Under the pieces are notes generated by a model, which worked only from the letters and a program-made list of their open reading frames with translations, was not told the DNA's origin and did not search any database. The translations under genes and the position numbers were made by a program. A stretch of 64,000 nt of DNA from a virus, in the IMG/VR virus record IMGVR_UViG_3300027668_001405, positions 1 through 64,000 of that record. One strand, written 5' to 3'. Each line of letters begins with the position of its first letter. Within the stretch, counting starts at the first letter, position 1. Below are positions 7,751-15,348 of the stretch, one piece after another.

Positions 7751-7789
7751 AGAGTGCGGAAGCTTCGTAACTTAGTTACGGCATCCTCT
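7751..7789 (+). promoter_or_regulatory. structured leader upstream of the transporter
   Basis: CGTAAC-tta-GTTACG (7766-7780) is a perfect 6-bp hairpin. It is flanked by GGA (7758-7760) and TCC (7784-7786), which can extend the fold. The element sits about 35 bases upstream of the TctC start. This 186-base gap is among the longest noncoding stretches here. It may be a leader RNA controlling the transporter; no known riboswitch class is matched. Confidence 0.3.
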
Positions 7790-7820
7790 TGGCAAATTTT
7801 CATACAATTAGGAGAACAAC

Positions 7821-8879
7821 ATGAAAAAAGTAATATTAGGCGCATTAGCAGCTCTAACGTTAACAGCAAGTACAGCATTTGCTGACTATACCCTAATCGT
7901 GCCACAGGCACCTGGTAAGGGCACTTCAGTTTGGAGTGAAATTATTGCTAAGAACTTAGAAAAGTTCCTAGGTGAACCAGTAGTGGTTCGTCATATTCCA
8001 GGCGCACGTGATATTCCTGGTTTCAACAAGTTCCATGACAGTCTACGTTTTGATGATAAAACAATCATGGTTGCACACGGTGGCAACGGTGTATCGTTTC
8101 TATTAGATAAAGTTAGATACAATTATTTCGATTATGAACTAATTGGTTCAATGAACAACGATATCGTTCTTGGTAAACAAGAAGGTAAAGATGAAAAATC
8201 AGGAACTTGGACAATCGCAGGTGGCTCAGGTTTTGAACCAGATGCAGCCGCGGCAGCAATGTTAATCTGTGGCCCACAAACAAACGGTTCAATCGATGCC
8301 TACTTGGCATGTTGGAGAGAACGTGTTGTATGGGTTAACGGTGTATCAGGCGGTGAAAAGCGTCTAGGTTTCCAAAATGGTGAATTTGATATTGCACGTG
8401 AATCACCAGCGGCATGGAAGCGTTTCTATACAGATATCGAAGGTAATGAACTTTGGTTCACACATGGTATCTTAGACTTAGAAAACAATGTACAAATGGA
8501 TGACGCTAACTTCCCGAATACACAATTTGAAGATGTGTATGAAAGATTATATGGCGAACGTCCAGCAGGAGATTTATATCAAGCATATAAACTTACTCGT
8601 AACTGGCGTGACGCAATCCAAAAATCACTTTGGATGAACAAAGGTAACCCGAATGCGGCAAAAGTAAAAGCGGCTGTAACTGCGATGATTAATGACCCAG
8701 TTGCAAGTGCAGAAATTTATGCCAAGACAGGTGTTTATCCTTGGATTCAAGACGGTGATAGTCTATTAGCGGCTCTTAAATCTTTGATTACAGAGAAAGC
8801 CCTAAAAGATGCGGTTCGTTGGAATCAAGAAGCATATGGCTTCCCATCAATCTATAAACCAGAACTACTAGAAGATTAA
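7821..8879 (+). CDS. tctC: TctC/Bug-family periplasmic solute-binding protein
   Basis: 352 residues. A clear signal peptide (MKKVILGALAALTLTASTAFA) precedes the mature start DYTLIVPQAPGKGTS. The opening, with a conserved GEPVVVRHIPGA, is that of the Bug/TctC receptors, which bind carboxylates such as citrate in the periplasm for tripartite tricarboxylate transporters. Bug proteins are usually a little shorter; the extra length lies in the middle (GPQTNGSIDAYLACWRERV). It has a strong ribosome site (AGGAGAACAAC) and is followed 13 bases later by the TctA permease gene. The actual ligand cannot be read. Confidence 0.85.
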   Translation: MKKVILGALAALTLTASTAFADYTLIVPQAPGKGTSVWSEIIAKNLEKFLGEPVVVRHIPGARDIPGFNKFHDSLRFDDKTIMVAHGGNGVSFLLDKVRYNYFDYELIGSMNNDIVLGKQEGKDEKSGTWTIAGGSGFEPDAAAAAMLICGPQTNGSIDAYLACWRERVVWVNGVSGGEKRLGFQNGEFDIARESPAAWKRFYTDIEGNELWFTHGILDLENNVQMDDANFPNTQFEDVYERLYGERPAGDLYQAYKLTRNWRDAIQKSLWMNKGNPNAAKVKAAVTAMINDPVASAEIYAKTGVYPWIQDGDSLLAALKSLITEKALKDAVRWNQEAYGFPSIYKPELLED

Positions 8880-8892
8880 GGAGTAGCATAAC

Positions 8893-10407
8893 ATGTGGTA
8901 TGATTATGTAATGTGGGCGATGATAGGTACTTGTTACGGTATGTTAGTTGGTATTATTCCAATTGCTGGCGTAACAACAGCTCTAATTACTGTCTTTAGC
9001 ATGGGTGCTTACTTTATGGCCGACCCCTATTTGGGGTTGGTCTTTCTTACAGCAATTGTTGCAAGTTGTGCAAGTGCTGATAGTTACACAAGTATCCTAA
9101 CAGGTATACCAGGGGCAAGTACTACAGCCGCCTGTGTTATTGACGGTTATCCAATGGCAAAGAAAGGACAAGCCGCCAGAGCAATGGGAATTGCTATTAC
9201 TGATTCCACATTTAATGGAGTTGTATTCGCGGCATTAACTTTCTTTTTACTTCCTTATTATGGGAAGATTATCGTATTATTTGGACGTCCAGAGTTTCTG
9301 GGCTTTATGACAATGGCTCTAGCCTGTGTAGGCTTTGTAGCAAGTAAAAATGTATTTTTAAGTATCTGTGCAATCATATTTGGATTAGCATTAGGTATGG
9401 TTGGAGAAGATGTTGTAAGTAATCCTAGACTGACATTCGGTTGGGAATATTTACAAAGTGGAATTGGCATGGTTGTTCTACTATCAGGCTTATTCGGAGT
9501 TCCTGAATTATTGGACGGATTTAGAAAGAAATTAAAATCAGCTGCACCACCGCTTGAGGGAGACTATTGGGTTGGACTAAAGCAAGGTTTTGGTGATTGT
9601 AGACGACATTGGAAAGATATGGTTCGTGGCGGTTCAATTGGGTTCGTTACTGGCTTATTGCCGGGCGTAGGAGGAGCAGTAGGCGACTTCTTGGCATACG
9701 GTGCCACAAAAGCCGCACACAAAGGTAAAGACCAAGAAGTTCCATTTGGTGAAGGTAATCCTGTAGGACTACTAGGTTGTGAAGGAGCCAACAATGCACA
9801 AAAAGTATCTAGTATGATACCAGCAGTGTTGTTTGGAATTCCAGCGGCACCATTTGCGGCTATGGTTATGGCAATCTGTATGTACTTTGGTATGGAGATT
9901 GGCACACCAAGTTTACTACAAGATTTGCAATTCACAAATGCTCTAGCATTTGGTTATATATTTGGTACAGTCGGCGTAGCATTGTTGAGTATAGTCTTAT
10001 ACAAATACATTCTTAAAATACTAGAAGTACCTTTCTGGATTTATGCTACATTCATATTAGCAGTAATTGTTTATGCTAATATGCAATATACAGGCGGCTG
10101 GGAAGATTTAGCCTTACTTGCAATTTTAAGTGCTGTCGGTGTTGTATGTAAAACATACAATATTAGTAGACCAGCAATTCTTGTTTCATATGTCGTGGCA
10201 TTTAAAATAGATGAATACTTTTGGGGAACATTACAGTTATATGGATATAAACAATGGAAACCAGGACTAAGTTCTATGTCAGATTTTAGATGGTTTGATT
10301 TATTCAACATTTACAATCATCCTATCTTTATTGTATGTATAATAATCAGTCTTGCTATCTTTATTAACAGTGTTGTTAGAAAAGACAGAGGAATAGATTA
10401 CGTATAA
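8893..10407 (+). CDS. tctA: TctA-family permease of a tripartite tricarboxylate transporter
   Basis: 504 residues, very hydrophobic, about 10-12 membrane spans. The family's duplicated motifs are visible: GMLVGIIPIAGVTT near residue 17, SILTGIPGASTTAA, DGYPMAKKGQAARAMGIA, then the second half GLLPGVGGAVGDFLAYG and CEGANNAQKVSSMIP. TctA is the large ion-coupled permease. A small TctB subunit gene is normally found beside it, but none is present here, so it may be supplied by the host or be unnecessary. Transporters are unusual in phages. Confidence 0.9.
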   Translation: MWYDYVMWAMIGTCYGMLVGIIPIAGVTTALITVFSMGAYFMADPYLGLVFLTAIVASCASADSYTSILTGIPGASTTAACVIDGYPMAKKGQAARAMGIAITDSTFNGVVFAALTFFLLPYYGKIIVLFGRPEFLGFMTMALACVGFVASKNVFLSICAIIFGLALGMVGEDVVSNPRLTFGWEYLQSGIGMVVLLSGLFGVPELLDGFRKKLKSAAPPLEGDYWVGLKQGFGDCRRHWKDMVRGGSIGFVTGLLPGVGGAVGDFLAYGATKAAHKGKDQEVPFGEGNPVGLLGCEGANNAQKVSSMIPAVLFGIPAAPFAAMVMAICMYFGMEIGTPSLLQDLQFTNALAFGYIFGTVGVALLSIVLYKYILKILEVPFWIYATFILAVIVYANMQYTGGWEDLALLAILSAVGVVCKTYNISRPAILVSYVVAFKIDEYFWGTLQLYGYKQWKPGLSSMSDFRWFDLFNIYNHPIFIVCIIISLAIFINSVVRKDRGIDYV

Positions 10408-10440
10408 TACATAATACTAATTGGAATAAAAAACTATCTG

Positions 10441-10469
10441 ATCCCGACAGCTTTAATAGCAGTTGGGAT
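10441..10469. terminator. strong hairpin between converging genes
   Basis: ATCCCGACAGCT-ttaat-AGCAGTTGGGAT forms a 12-position stem with one A-A mismatch and one G-T pair. It lies between the TctA stop and the end of the leftward Fis-like gene. On the minus strand it is followed by a T-rich run (TAGTTTTTTATT), so it best suits termination of the leftward gene but could act both ways. Confidence 0.6.
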
Positions 10470-10473
10470 TGGC

Positions 10474-10698
10474 CTATTTAAATAGGTTGTACTTTTTAAT
10501 CTTATGTATCAGCAGTGTTCTACCAATTCCCAATTCTAAAGCAGTATGAGTACGATTGAAACTATGCTTGATAAGAGCTTCTTCAATGCGAGTATGCTCT
10601 AATTCAGCTACTTCTGTAGCTAATGATTGTTCACGAACTGTTCCACCTAGAAAGTTCATTTGGTCCATAATCCAATTTTGTTCGTCATTATTATTCAT
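10474..10698 (-). CDS. Fis-type helix-turn-helix regulator
   Basis: 74 residues from an ATG with GGAG 7 bases upstream; the longer open frame extends past this start but lacks support. The C-terminal half (EEALIKHSFNRTHTALELG, then IGRTLLIHKIKKYNLF) closely follows the Fis-family DNA-binding helix-turn-helix, which ends bacterial Fis and NtrC-type activators. No ATPase domain is present, so it is a stand-alone DNA-binding protein. It is transcribed away from the surface-protein operon, with the 10723-10742 palindrome between them, a layout typical of autoregulation. Confidence 0.75.
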   Translation of the reverse strand: MNNNDEQNWIMDQMNFLGGTVREQSLATEVAELEHTRIEEALIKHSFNRTHTALELGIGRTLLIHKIKKYNLFK

Positions 10699-10722
10699 TT
10701 TGATCTCCACTTCATTAAAACT

Positions 10723-10742
10723 AGTGTAAATATATTTACACT
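10723..10742. promoter_or_regulatory. perfect 20-bp palindrome between divergent genes
   Basis: Half-site AGTGTAAATA is followed directly by its exact complement. It lies 24 bases upstream of the Fis-like gene and 47 bases upstream of the 10790 operon, between them. Its core TAAATATATTTA is shared with the palindrome at 16536-16555. It may be an operator for the Fis-like protein, a two-way late promoter, or both. Confidence 0.6.
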
Positions 10743-10789
10743 TTAGAATAAATAACAGTATAGTTAACTTATATAAGGAGAAGCATACT

Positions 10790-11341
10790 ATGCATATATT
10801 TATAAGAACAATCATCCTTGTTTGTTTGACCCTGTCAATAGGAAATTTTGCTAATGCAGCCCCTATCGTAACTGACTCAACAAGCAATTCAACAGTAACA
10901 ACAAAAGGCACAACTACGACAACCGTTAAATCGGCACCACCTAGTGCTATCAGTCCGAGTATTAATTCAAACAACAGCGACCTATGTACAATTGGAGTAA
11001 GCGGAGCAGTGCAAACACAGATACTAGGTATCAGCGGAGGCGCAACAGTTAGAGACATGAACTGTGAGAGACTCAAGTTAGCTAAAACAATCTATGACAT
11101 GGGTATGAAGGTCGCGGCCGTTAGTGTTATGTGTCAAGACACAAGAGTATTCAAAGCCATGGAAATGGCAGGCACTCCTTGTCCGTTTATGGGTAAAATT
11201 GGTGAAGAGGCTCAAACATCTTGGGACGCTAAACCAGAATTGAAGCCAGAAGTAAAACATGAGGAGATGAGACAAAATGATAAACTCAAAGGTGCTGCAA
11301 TGGGCGTTGGTTCTGTTTTGTTGCTTTTGCTTCTCTTATAA
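10790..11341 (+). CDS. exported protein with C-terminal membrane helix
   Basis: 183 residues. Signal peptide at 1-23 (ending NFANA), then a Ser/Thr-rich stretch (about 25-55), a central conserved-looking domain with several cysteines (DLCTIGVSGAVQTQ, NCERLKLAKTIYDMGMKV, VMCQDTRVFKAME) and a final hydrophobic tail (GSVLLLLLLL). It is probably anchored in the envelope or virion with the domain outside. Similar proteins occur, from memory, in marine T4-like phages without a known role. First gene of the surface operon; AAGGAG precedes the ATG. Confidence 0.65.
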   Translation: MHIFIRTIILVCLTLSIGNFANAAPIVTDSTSNSTVTTKGTTTTTVKSAPPSAISPSINSNNSDLCTIGVSGAVQTQILGISGGATVRDMNCERLKLAKTIYDMGMKVAAVSVMCQDTRVFKAMEMAGTPCPFMGKIGEEAQTSWDAKPELKPEVKHEEMRQNDKLKGAAMGVGSVLLLLLLL

Positions 11342-13541
11342 AAGCCTAGCTGACACTACAACTAATCCAGTAGAATTAAACTTATCAGATGGAACCATTG
11401 CGAATCCACAATTTGGATGTCCTAGTGGAACAACAGCCGCACAGGTCAACAGTTCAAATTGGGGAACAAAAACAGTTCGCTTTGGTGAATGTATAAACAC
11501 ATTTGCTATCTCATATGCAATCAATCAAGCACTTCAAGGCGTTGGAATAAGTATTGACAAGGTACATTATAACTGGCGTTATGTTCACTGTTTTAATACG
11601 CCAGGACAGAGTTGTAATTCTAACATAGAGAACAGAGTTAATACATCTACAGGTGAGATTACTGATACTACTTATTGGGACGAATTAACAGTTGTAATTG
11701 AGGTTACAGACAGTAGTGGAAATGTAGTTGAAACTAAAACATGGAACATGGATAAGTGGTACAAATACAATGGAGACAATAGTCATAGTTCTAATGAAGT
11801 CAAAGTAGGTAGTACACGTTGGCAGATACACGAAGACAATATAGAAGTATACAATCATTTACAAAACTCAGGAACAATACGAACACCTAACTCTTTGGGA
11901 GATGTTAGATTTAGAATAACAGGATACGACAAAGGTAATTGGGATGGATTTTATGGACCTGTAATTAGCAAATTTCAAACTTGGTTTACATATAGAACTA
12001 ATCCATGTACTCAGACAGCATTGTATGACGCAAGTTGTCCAGGCTATTCAGAAGCATATGCAATATATACATATAACACTGCCTGTGCATCAAGTGCATT
12101 ATATGACAGTGGTTGTCCAGGTTACGCAGCCGCATACTATACTCAACAATGTAACGCCAGTGCTTTATATGATAGTGGATGCTCAGGTTATGCAGCCGCT
12201 TATTACACACAGCAATGTAACGCTAGTGCTTTATATGATAGTGGGTGTAATGGATACGCAGAAGCATACTACAGTCAACAATGTGGCATAAGTGCATTGT
12301 ACGATAGTGGATGTACAGGTTATGAAGCAGCATACTTTACATATCAATGTACAGCAAATCCATTATATAATAGTGCTTGCTCAGGATACACCGCCGCTTA
12401 TCTAGCTCAACAATGTGGAATTAATTCATTGTATGATAGTGCTTGTCCAAATTATGCAACAGAATACTACAAAGCACAATGTAAACTTAGTCCATTATAC
12501 GATAGTGGATGTGATGGACATAAATTAGCACAATGTGATGCTAACCCATTATATGACTTTACATGTACAGGATATAGTAAAGCATACCTTAGCCAACAGT
12601 GTTTATATAATCCACAATACGATAAAACTTGTACAGGATACATAGCACCAATTGTTGCACCACCTACTAGTACTAATCCAATTGTTATACCAGGAGCAGG
12701 TACGGGTGATACTATAGTTGATAGCATAATTGCATTACCACCTAAATTACCAGAATTAATTATAATGCCTCAACCAGAGATAAAACCAACACCTGAAGTA
12801 ACTTTACCAACAGTAATTGATACAAAAGTTCCAGTAATAGAAGCACCAGTAATTGTTGTAGAACTAACAATTGTGGACAACATTGAAGCACAAGTAGACA
12901 AAGAAATAGAAGCACAACTAATGGAAGAGGTTATTGTAGACGAACCAATAGTAGAGGAGATAGTTACAAATGACACGCAAGAAGAAAAAGAAGAAGATAC
13001 CGATACTGTCAACGAAACAGTGGAAGACACTGGTGAAGATACTGGCTCTACAGAATCTGATGAAACAGATGAAGCAGAGGAAGTTACAGAAGAAGCTGAA
13101 GTAGTTGAAGAAAAAGCAGTTGACGAGAAGGTAGTCGAAGAGAAGGCTGTCGAAGAAAAGAAAGTAGTTGAAGAAGTAGTTGTTGCTAAGAAACCTACTA
13201 AAAAGATTGTAATGACTAAGAAACAAAAGCGTGATGCTAAGATAAAGAAAATGAGAGAGATTATAAAGAACAAGTTAAAAGCGTTAGCTATTACAATGGG
13301 CAAAGCAGTTACATTAGAACAGCAACAAGCATTACAAGCACAGATAAACGCATTGATTAACTTCGTACCGGGCTTTAATGCATACGGTAAGCAGATGATA
13401 CCTGGAGTAGATTTTTATACTACTAAGGATATTTACAGAGATAGGATAGTCCCAGAAAACAATCGAGGACTACTTAATGGACTTGCAAGTCAAATACTTC
13501 ATGAGAAGATGGTAGACATGCAATACGAGGGAATGAAATAA
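11277..13541 (+). CDS. large secreted cysteine-repeat protein
   Basis: 754 residues, starting 65 bases inside the upstream gene behind GAGGAGATGAGACAAA. Signal peptide 1-25. Residues about 30-240 form a globular beta-rich domain. Residues about 241-460 are ten tandem units of mostly 22 residues with the pattern C..(S/N).LYDSGC.GY..AY..QQ; paired cysteines suggest disulfide-braced repeats. A Pro/Val linker follows, then an acidic Val/Glu-rich tract (about 520-640), a lysine-rich stretch and a C-terminal domain. It may be a surface or fibre-like virion protein or a host-envelope protein. Confidence 0.7.
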   Translation: MINSKVLQWALVLFCCFCFSYKSLADTTTNPVELNLSDGTIANPQFGCPSGTTAAQVNSSNWGTKTVRFGECINTFAISYAINQALQGVGISIDKVHYNWRYVHCFNTPGQSCNSNIENRVNTSTGEITDTTYWDELTVVIEVTDSSGNVVETKTWNMDKWYKYNGDNSHSSNEVKVGSTRWQIHEDNIEVYNHLQNSGTIRTPNSLGDVRFRITGYDKGNWDGFYGPVISKFQTWFTYRTNPCTQTALYDASCPGYSEAYAIYTYNTACASSALYDSGCPGYAAAYYTQQCNASALYDSGCSGYAAAYYTQQCNASALYDSGCNGYAEAYYSQQCGISALYDSGCTGYEAAYFTYQCTANPLYNSACSGYTAAYLAQQCGINSLYDSACPNYATEYYKAQCKLSPLYDSGCDGHKLAQCDANPLYDFTCTGYSKAYLSQQCLYNPQYDKTCTGYIAPIVAPPTSTNPIVIPGAGTGDTIVDSIIALPPKLPELIIMPQPEIKPTPEVTLPTVIDTKVPVIEAPVIVVELTIVDNIEAQVDKEIEAQLMEEVIVDEPIVEEIVTNDTQEEKEEDTDTVNETVEDTGEDTGSTESDETDEAEEVTEEAEVVEEKAVDEKVVEEKAVEEKKVVEEVVVAKKPTKKIVMTKKQKRDAKIKKMREIIKNKLKALAITMGKAVTLEQQQALQAQINALINFVPGFNAYGKQMIPGVDFYTTKDIYRDRIVPENNRGLLNGLASQILHEKMVDMQYEGMK
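12000..12660 (+). repeat. tandem coding repeat, about ten units of 66 bp
   Basis: In-frame repeats inside the cysteine-repeat gene. Units two to four (about 12085-12280) are nearly identical at the DNA level, which suggests recent expansion. The eighth unit is short by four residues. Such arrays can gain or lose units by recombination, changing protein length. Confidence 0.85.
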
Positions 13542-13867
13542 TGCCCGGATTAATATGTGGAATAGCACTATCAGCACACTTGTTGATGAATGGAAACTAT
13601 AACGCTATCCATCCATATTGTAATTACGAAACACCTAAGAGTTATATAGCTGGTGCGTACTACAACAGTGTGGATAGAATGAGTTTGTTTGCTGGATATA
13701 AGTGGAGGCTTAATAGCGATATATCAATGGATATAGTTGCAGTCACAGGTTATTACGAGTATGACATTGTTCCATCAGTCAGGCTAAATTACAAGAATGT
13801 TTTTGTCATGCCTGCAGTAGAAGAAGACACAGTCGGGATCGTAGTTGGCCTAGACTTTAAATTTTAA
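13541..13867 (+). CDS. small beta-rich protein, possible membrane barrel
   Basis: 108 residues, coupled by TAATG to the repeat protein. Strands alternate hydrophobic and polar residues (MSLFAGYKWRLNS, VAVTGYYEYDIVPSVRLNY) and it ends in VVGLDFKF with a terminal Phe, as outer-membrane barrels do. It is too short for a full barrel alone. Function unknown. Confidence 0.6.
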   Translation: MPGLICGIALSAHLLMNGNYNAIHPYCNYETPKSYIAGAYYNSVDRMSLFAGYKWRLNSDISMDIVAVTGYYEYDIVPSVRLNYKNVFVMPAVEEDTVGIVVGLDFKF

Positions 13868-13877
13868 GGAGTAACTT

Positions 13878-14363
13878 ATGAGTATAATGAAATATGCAGC
13901 AGGTGTGCCAGTAGTGGCAGCAGTAGTTGCGTCACTGTATGGAGGTCTTAGTTATGTAAACGGACTTCAAAATACAATAGAAGCTAACGAGAAAACAATA
14001 ATAACATTAACAATGAACCAAAAGAGCAACCACGATAAAGTTAACAGTGAAATTGCCAATATGCATACAAACCTCGATGACAGGATATCAGCAGAGATGG
14101 ATAAACTGAACATTCGTGTAAACAACAATGATGAAAGATTAAAAACAGGAAGAGAAGAACTTCTTATTGAAATGACTAACTTTTCTAAAGTAATTGCTGA
14201 CATTAATGCAAAAGTTAATGTACTAAGAGATGGCTCTTACAAGACAGCAAGTATGGCTGAATTAAGTGCGTTAGAAGAACTAGTTCGCAACACATCAGAC
14301 AGCATGCGTGAATTTACTTACTCCATAAAAGAGATGGAACGTAAACTCAACGGAGGGTATTAA
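13878..14363 (+). CDS. membrane-anchored coiled-coil protein
   Basis: 161 residues. Residues about 8-30 form one membrane helix (AAGVPVVAAVVASLYGGLSY); the rest is a long coiled coil (NEKTIITLTMNQKSNHDKV onward to MREFTYSIKEMERKL). It resembles the protein at 14839-15348 in architecture. It probably projects from the inner membrane or sits in the virion. Good ribosome site (AAGGAGTAACTT). Confidence 0.65.
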   Translation: MSIMKYAAGVPVVAAVVASLYGGLSYVNGLQNTIEANEKTIITLTMNQKSNHDKVNSEIANMHTNLDDRISAEMDKLNIRVNNNDERLKTGREELLIEMTNFSKVIADINAKVNVLRDGSYKTASMAELSALEELVRNTSDSMREFTYSIKEMERKLNGGY

Positions 14364-14364
14364 A

Positions 14365-14832
14365 ATGGATAGAAATGTATTAACTGGAGCACTAATACTA
14401 GTAGTAGTTGCAATAGCATTTTGGGTTAAGCCAGCACAAGCGGCTAACGAATACCTTCAGGGTGGACAGCATTGTGATCCTGTTACACTAGAACCATATG
14501 TTGAACTTAACAAAGGCGACGACACTAGCGGTAATAACTATCCTAGTAGTTCAAGCAATAATTATAATTCAAGCAGAGACAGTGAAAACTTAAGAGTTGG
14601 TGTTAGATTACGAATTTCATTAGGTGGAACATGTACAAAGAAGTATAGAAAAACTATGCTACAGAACGAACTGTTAAGACAACAGCTTGAAATGTTAAAA
14701 ATGTGTGCTAGGTATAAAGATTTAGAACTAGGCCCTGAGTTCGCAGAAGTAAGAGAAATGTGTGCAGGAGTACGCAAGGCCAAAATAGAAAACAAACTGG
14801 AAATACCAAACGAAAAACCAGTCAAGGAGTAA
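14365..14832 (+). CDS. exported small protein with C-terminal helix
   Basis: 155 residues. Signal peptide (VVVAIAFWVKPAQA) at about 10-26, a Ser/Asn-rich linker (PSSSSNNYNSS), a short beta segment (LRVGVRLRISLGGTC), then a charged helix (MLQNELLRQQLEMLKMCARY). Two bases after the preceding gene. Secreted to the periplasm; function unknown. Confidence 0.65.
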   Translation: MDRNVLTGALILVVVAIAFWVKPAQAANEYLQGGQHCDPVTLEPYVELNKGDDTSGNNYPSSSSNNYNSSRDSENLRVGVRLRISLGGTCTKKYRKTMLQNELLRQQLEMLKMCARYKDLELGPEFAEVREMCAGVRKAKIENKLEIPNEKPVKE

Positions 14833-14838
14833 TATTTA

Positions 14839-15348
14839 ATGAGTGAAAAAACAACAGTAGAAGTTGGCGGAGTAAAATTTACAGGCGGTAAATTATTCTT
14901 GGTCATTACACTGTTAAGTACTCTAGGTGGAATAGCATGGGGAGGCTTTGAATTCTATAATGACTATAGAGTTATGAAGGCTAAAATAGAACGCTATGTT
15001 GCACCAGACTTAAAAGGAATTAGATCGGAACTTGCAATCATTGATCAAAAGCTAGACGATGCACTTGAATACTCTAAGGATATCAAAAACGGATTACGTG
15101 ATGATATTGTTAGACTAGAGCGTATTGTTGATGCAGTTGAAGATGATGTAAACAAAACAGAAGATAAAACACGTGAACTAATAACATTAGCTGACCAACG
15201 TTTTGAAAACAAACGTGATCAGTTGTTAACAGATTACGAACAAAAAGCTGATAGTTTACGTACAAGTACTGATATAAAACTTAAAGAACTAGAAATTAGA
15301 CTTAACAAACGATTACAGAGAGCACTTGATAACCCATTAGCAAACTAA
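14839..15348 (+). CDS. membrane-anchored coiled-coil protein
   Basis: 169 residues. A short beta start (TTVEVGGVKFTGGK), a membrane helix (LFLVITLLSTLGGIAWGG) at about 20-38, then a long coiled coil to the end. It closes the surface operon and overlaps the converging radical SAM gene by 4 bases. Function unknown; together with 13878-14363 it might bridge the membrane. Confidence 0.65.
   Translation: MSEKTTVEVGGVKFTGGKLFLVITLLSTLGGIAWGGFEFYNDYRVMKAKIERYVAPDLKGIRSELAIIDQKLDDALEYSKDIKNGLRDDIVRLERIVDAVEDDVNKTEDKTRELITLADQRFENKRDQLLTDYEQKADSLRTSTDIKLKELEIRLNKRLQRALDNPLAN

Noticed and set aside
10473-10486. Palindrome CCTATTTAAATAGG
   Set aside because: It overlaps the last codons and stop of the Fis-like gene and could be chance; it was not called as a site.
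10474-11076. Long leftward frame of 200 codons covering the Fis-like gene
   Set aside because: Only the last 74 residues look like a protein and have a ribosome site; the upstream part is antisense to the exported protein and crosses the palindrome.
12000-12660. Regular repeats resembling a CRISPR array
   Set aside because: They are in-frame coding repeats with diverging units and no unique spacers.
12770-13303. Leftward Ser/Thr-rich frame of 177 codons
   Set aside because: It is the antisense shadow of the Val/Glu-rich tract; the composition is a mirror of the low-complexity repeat.
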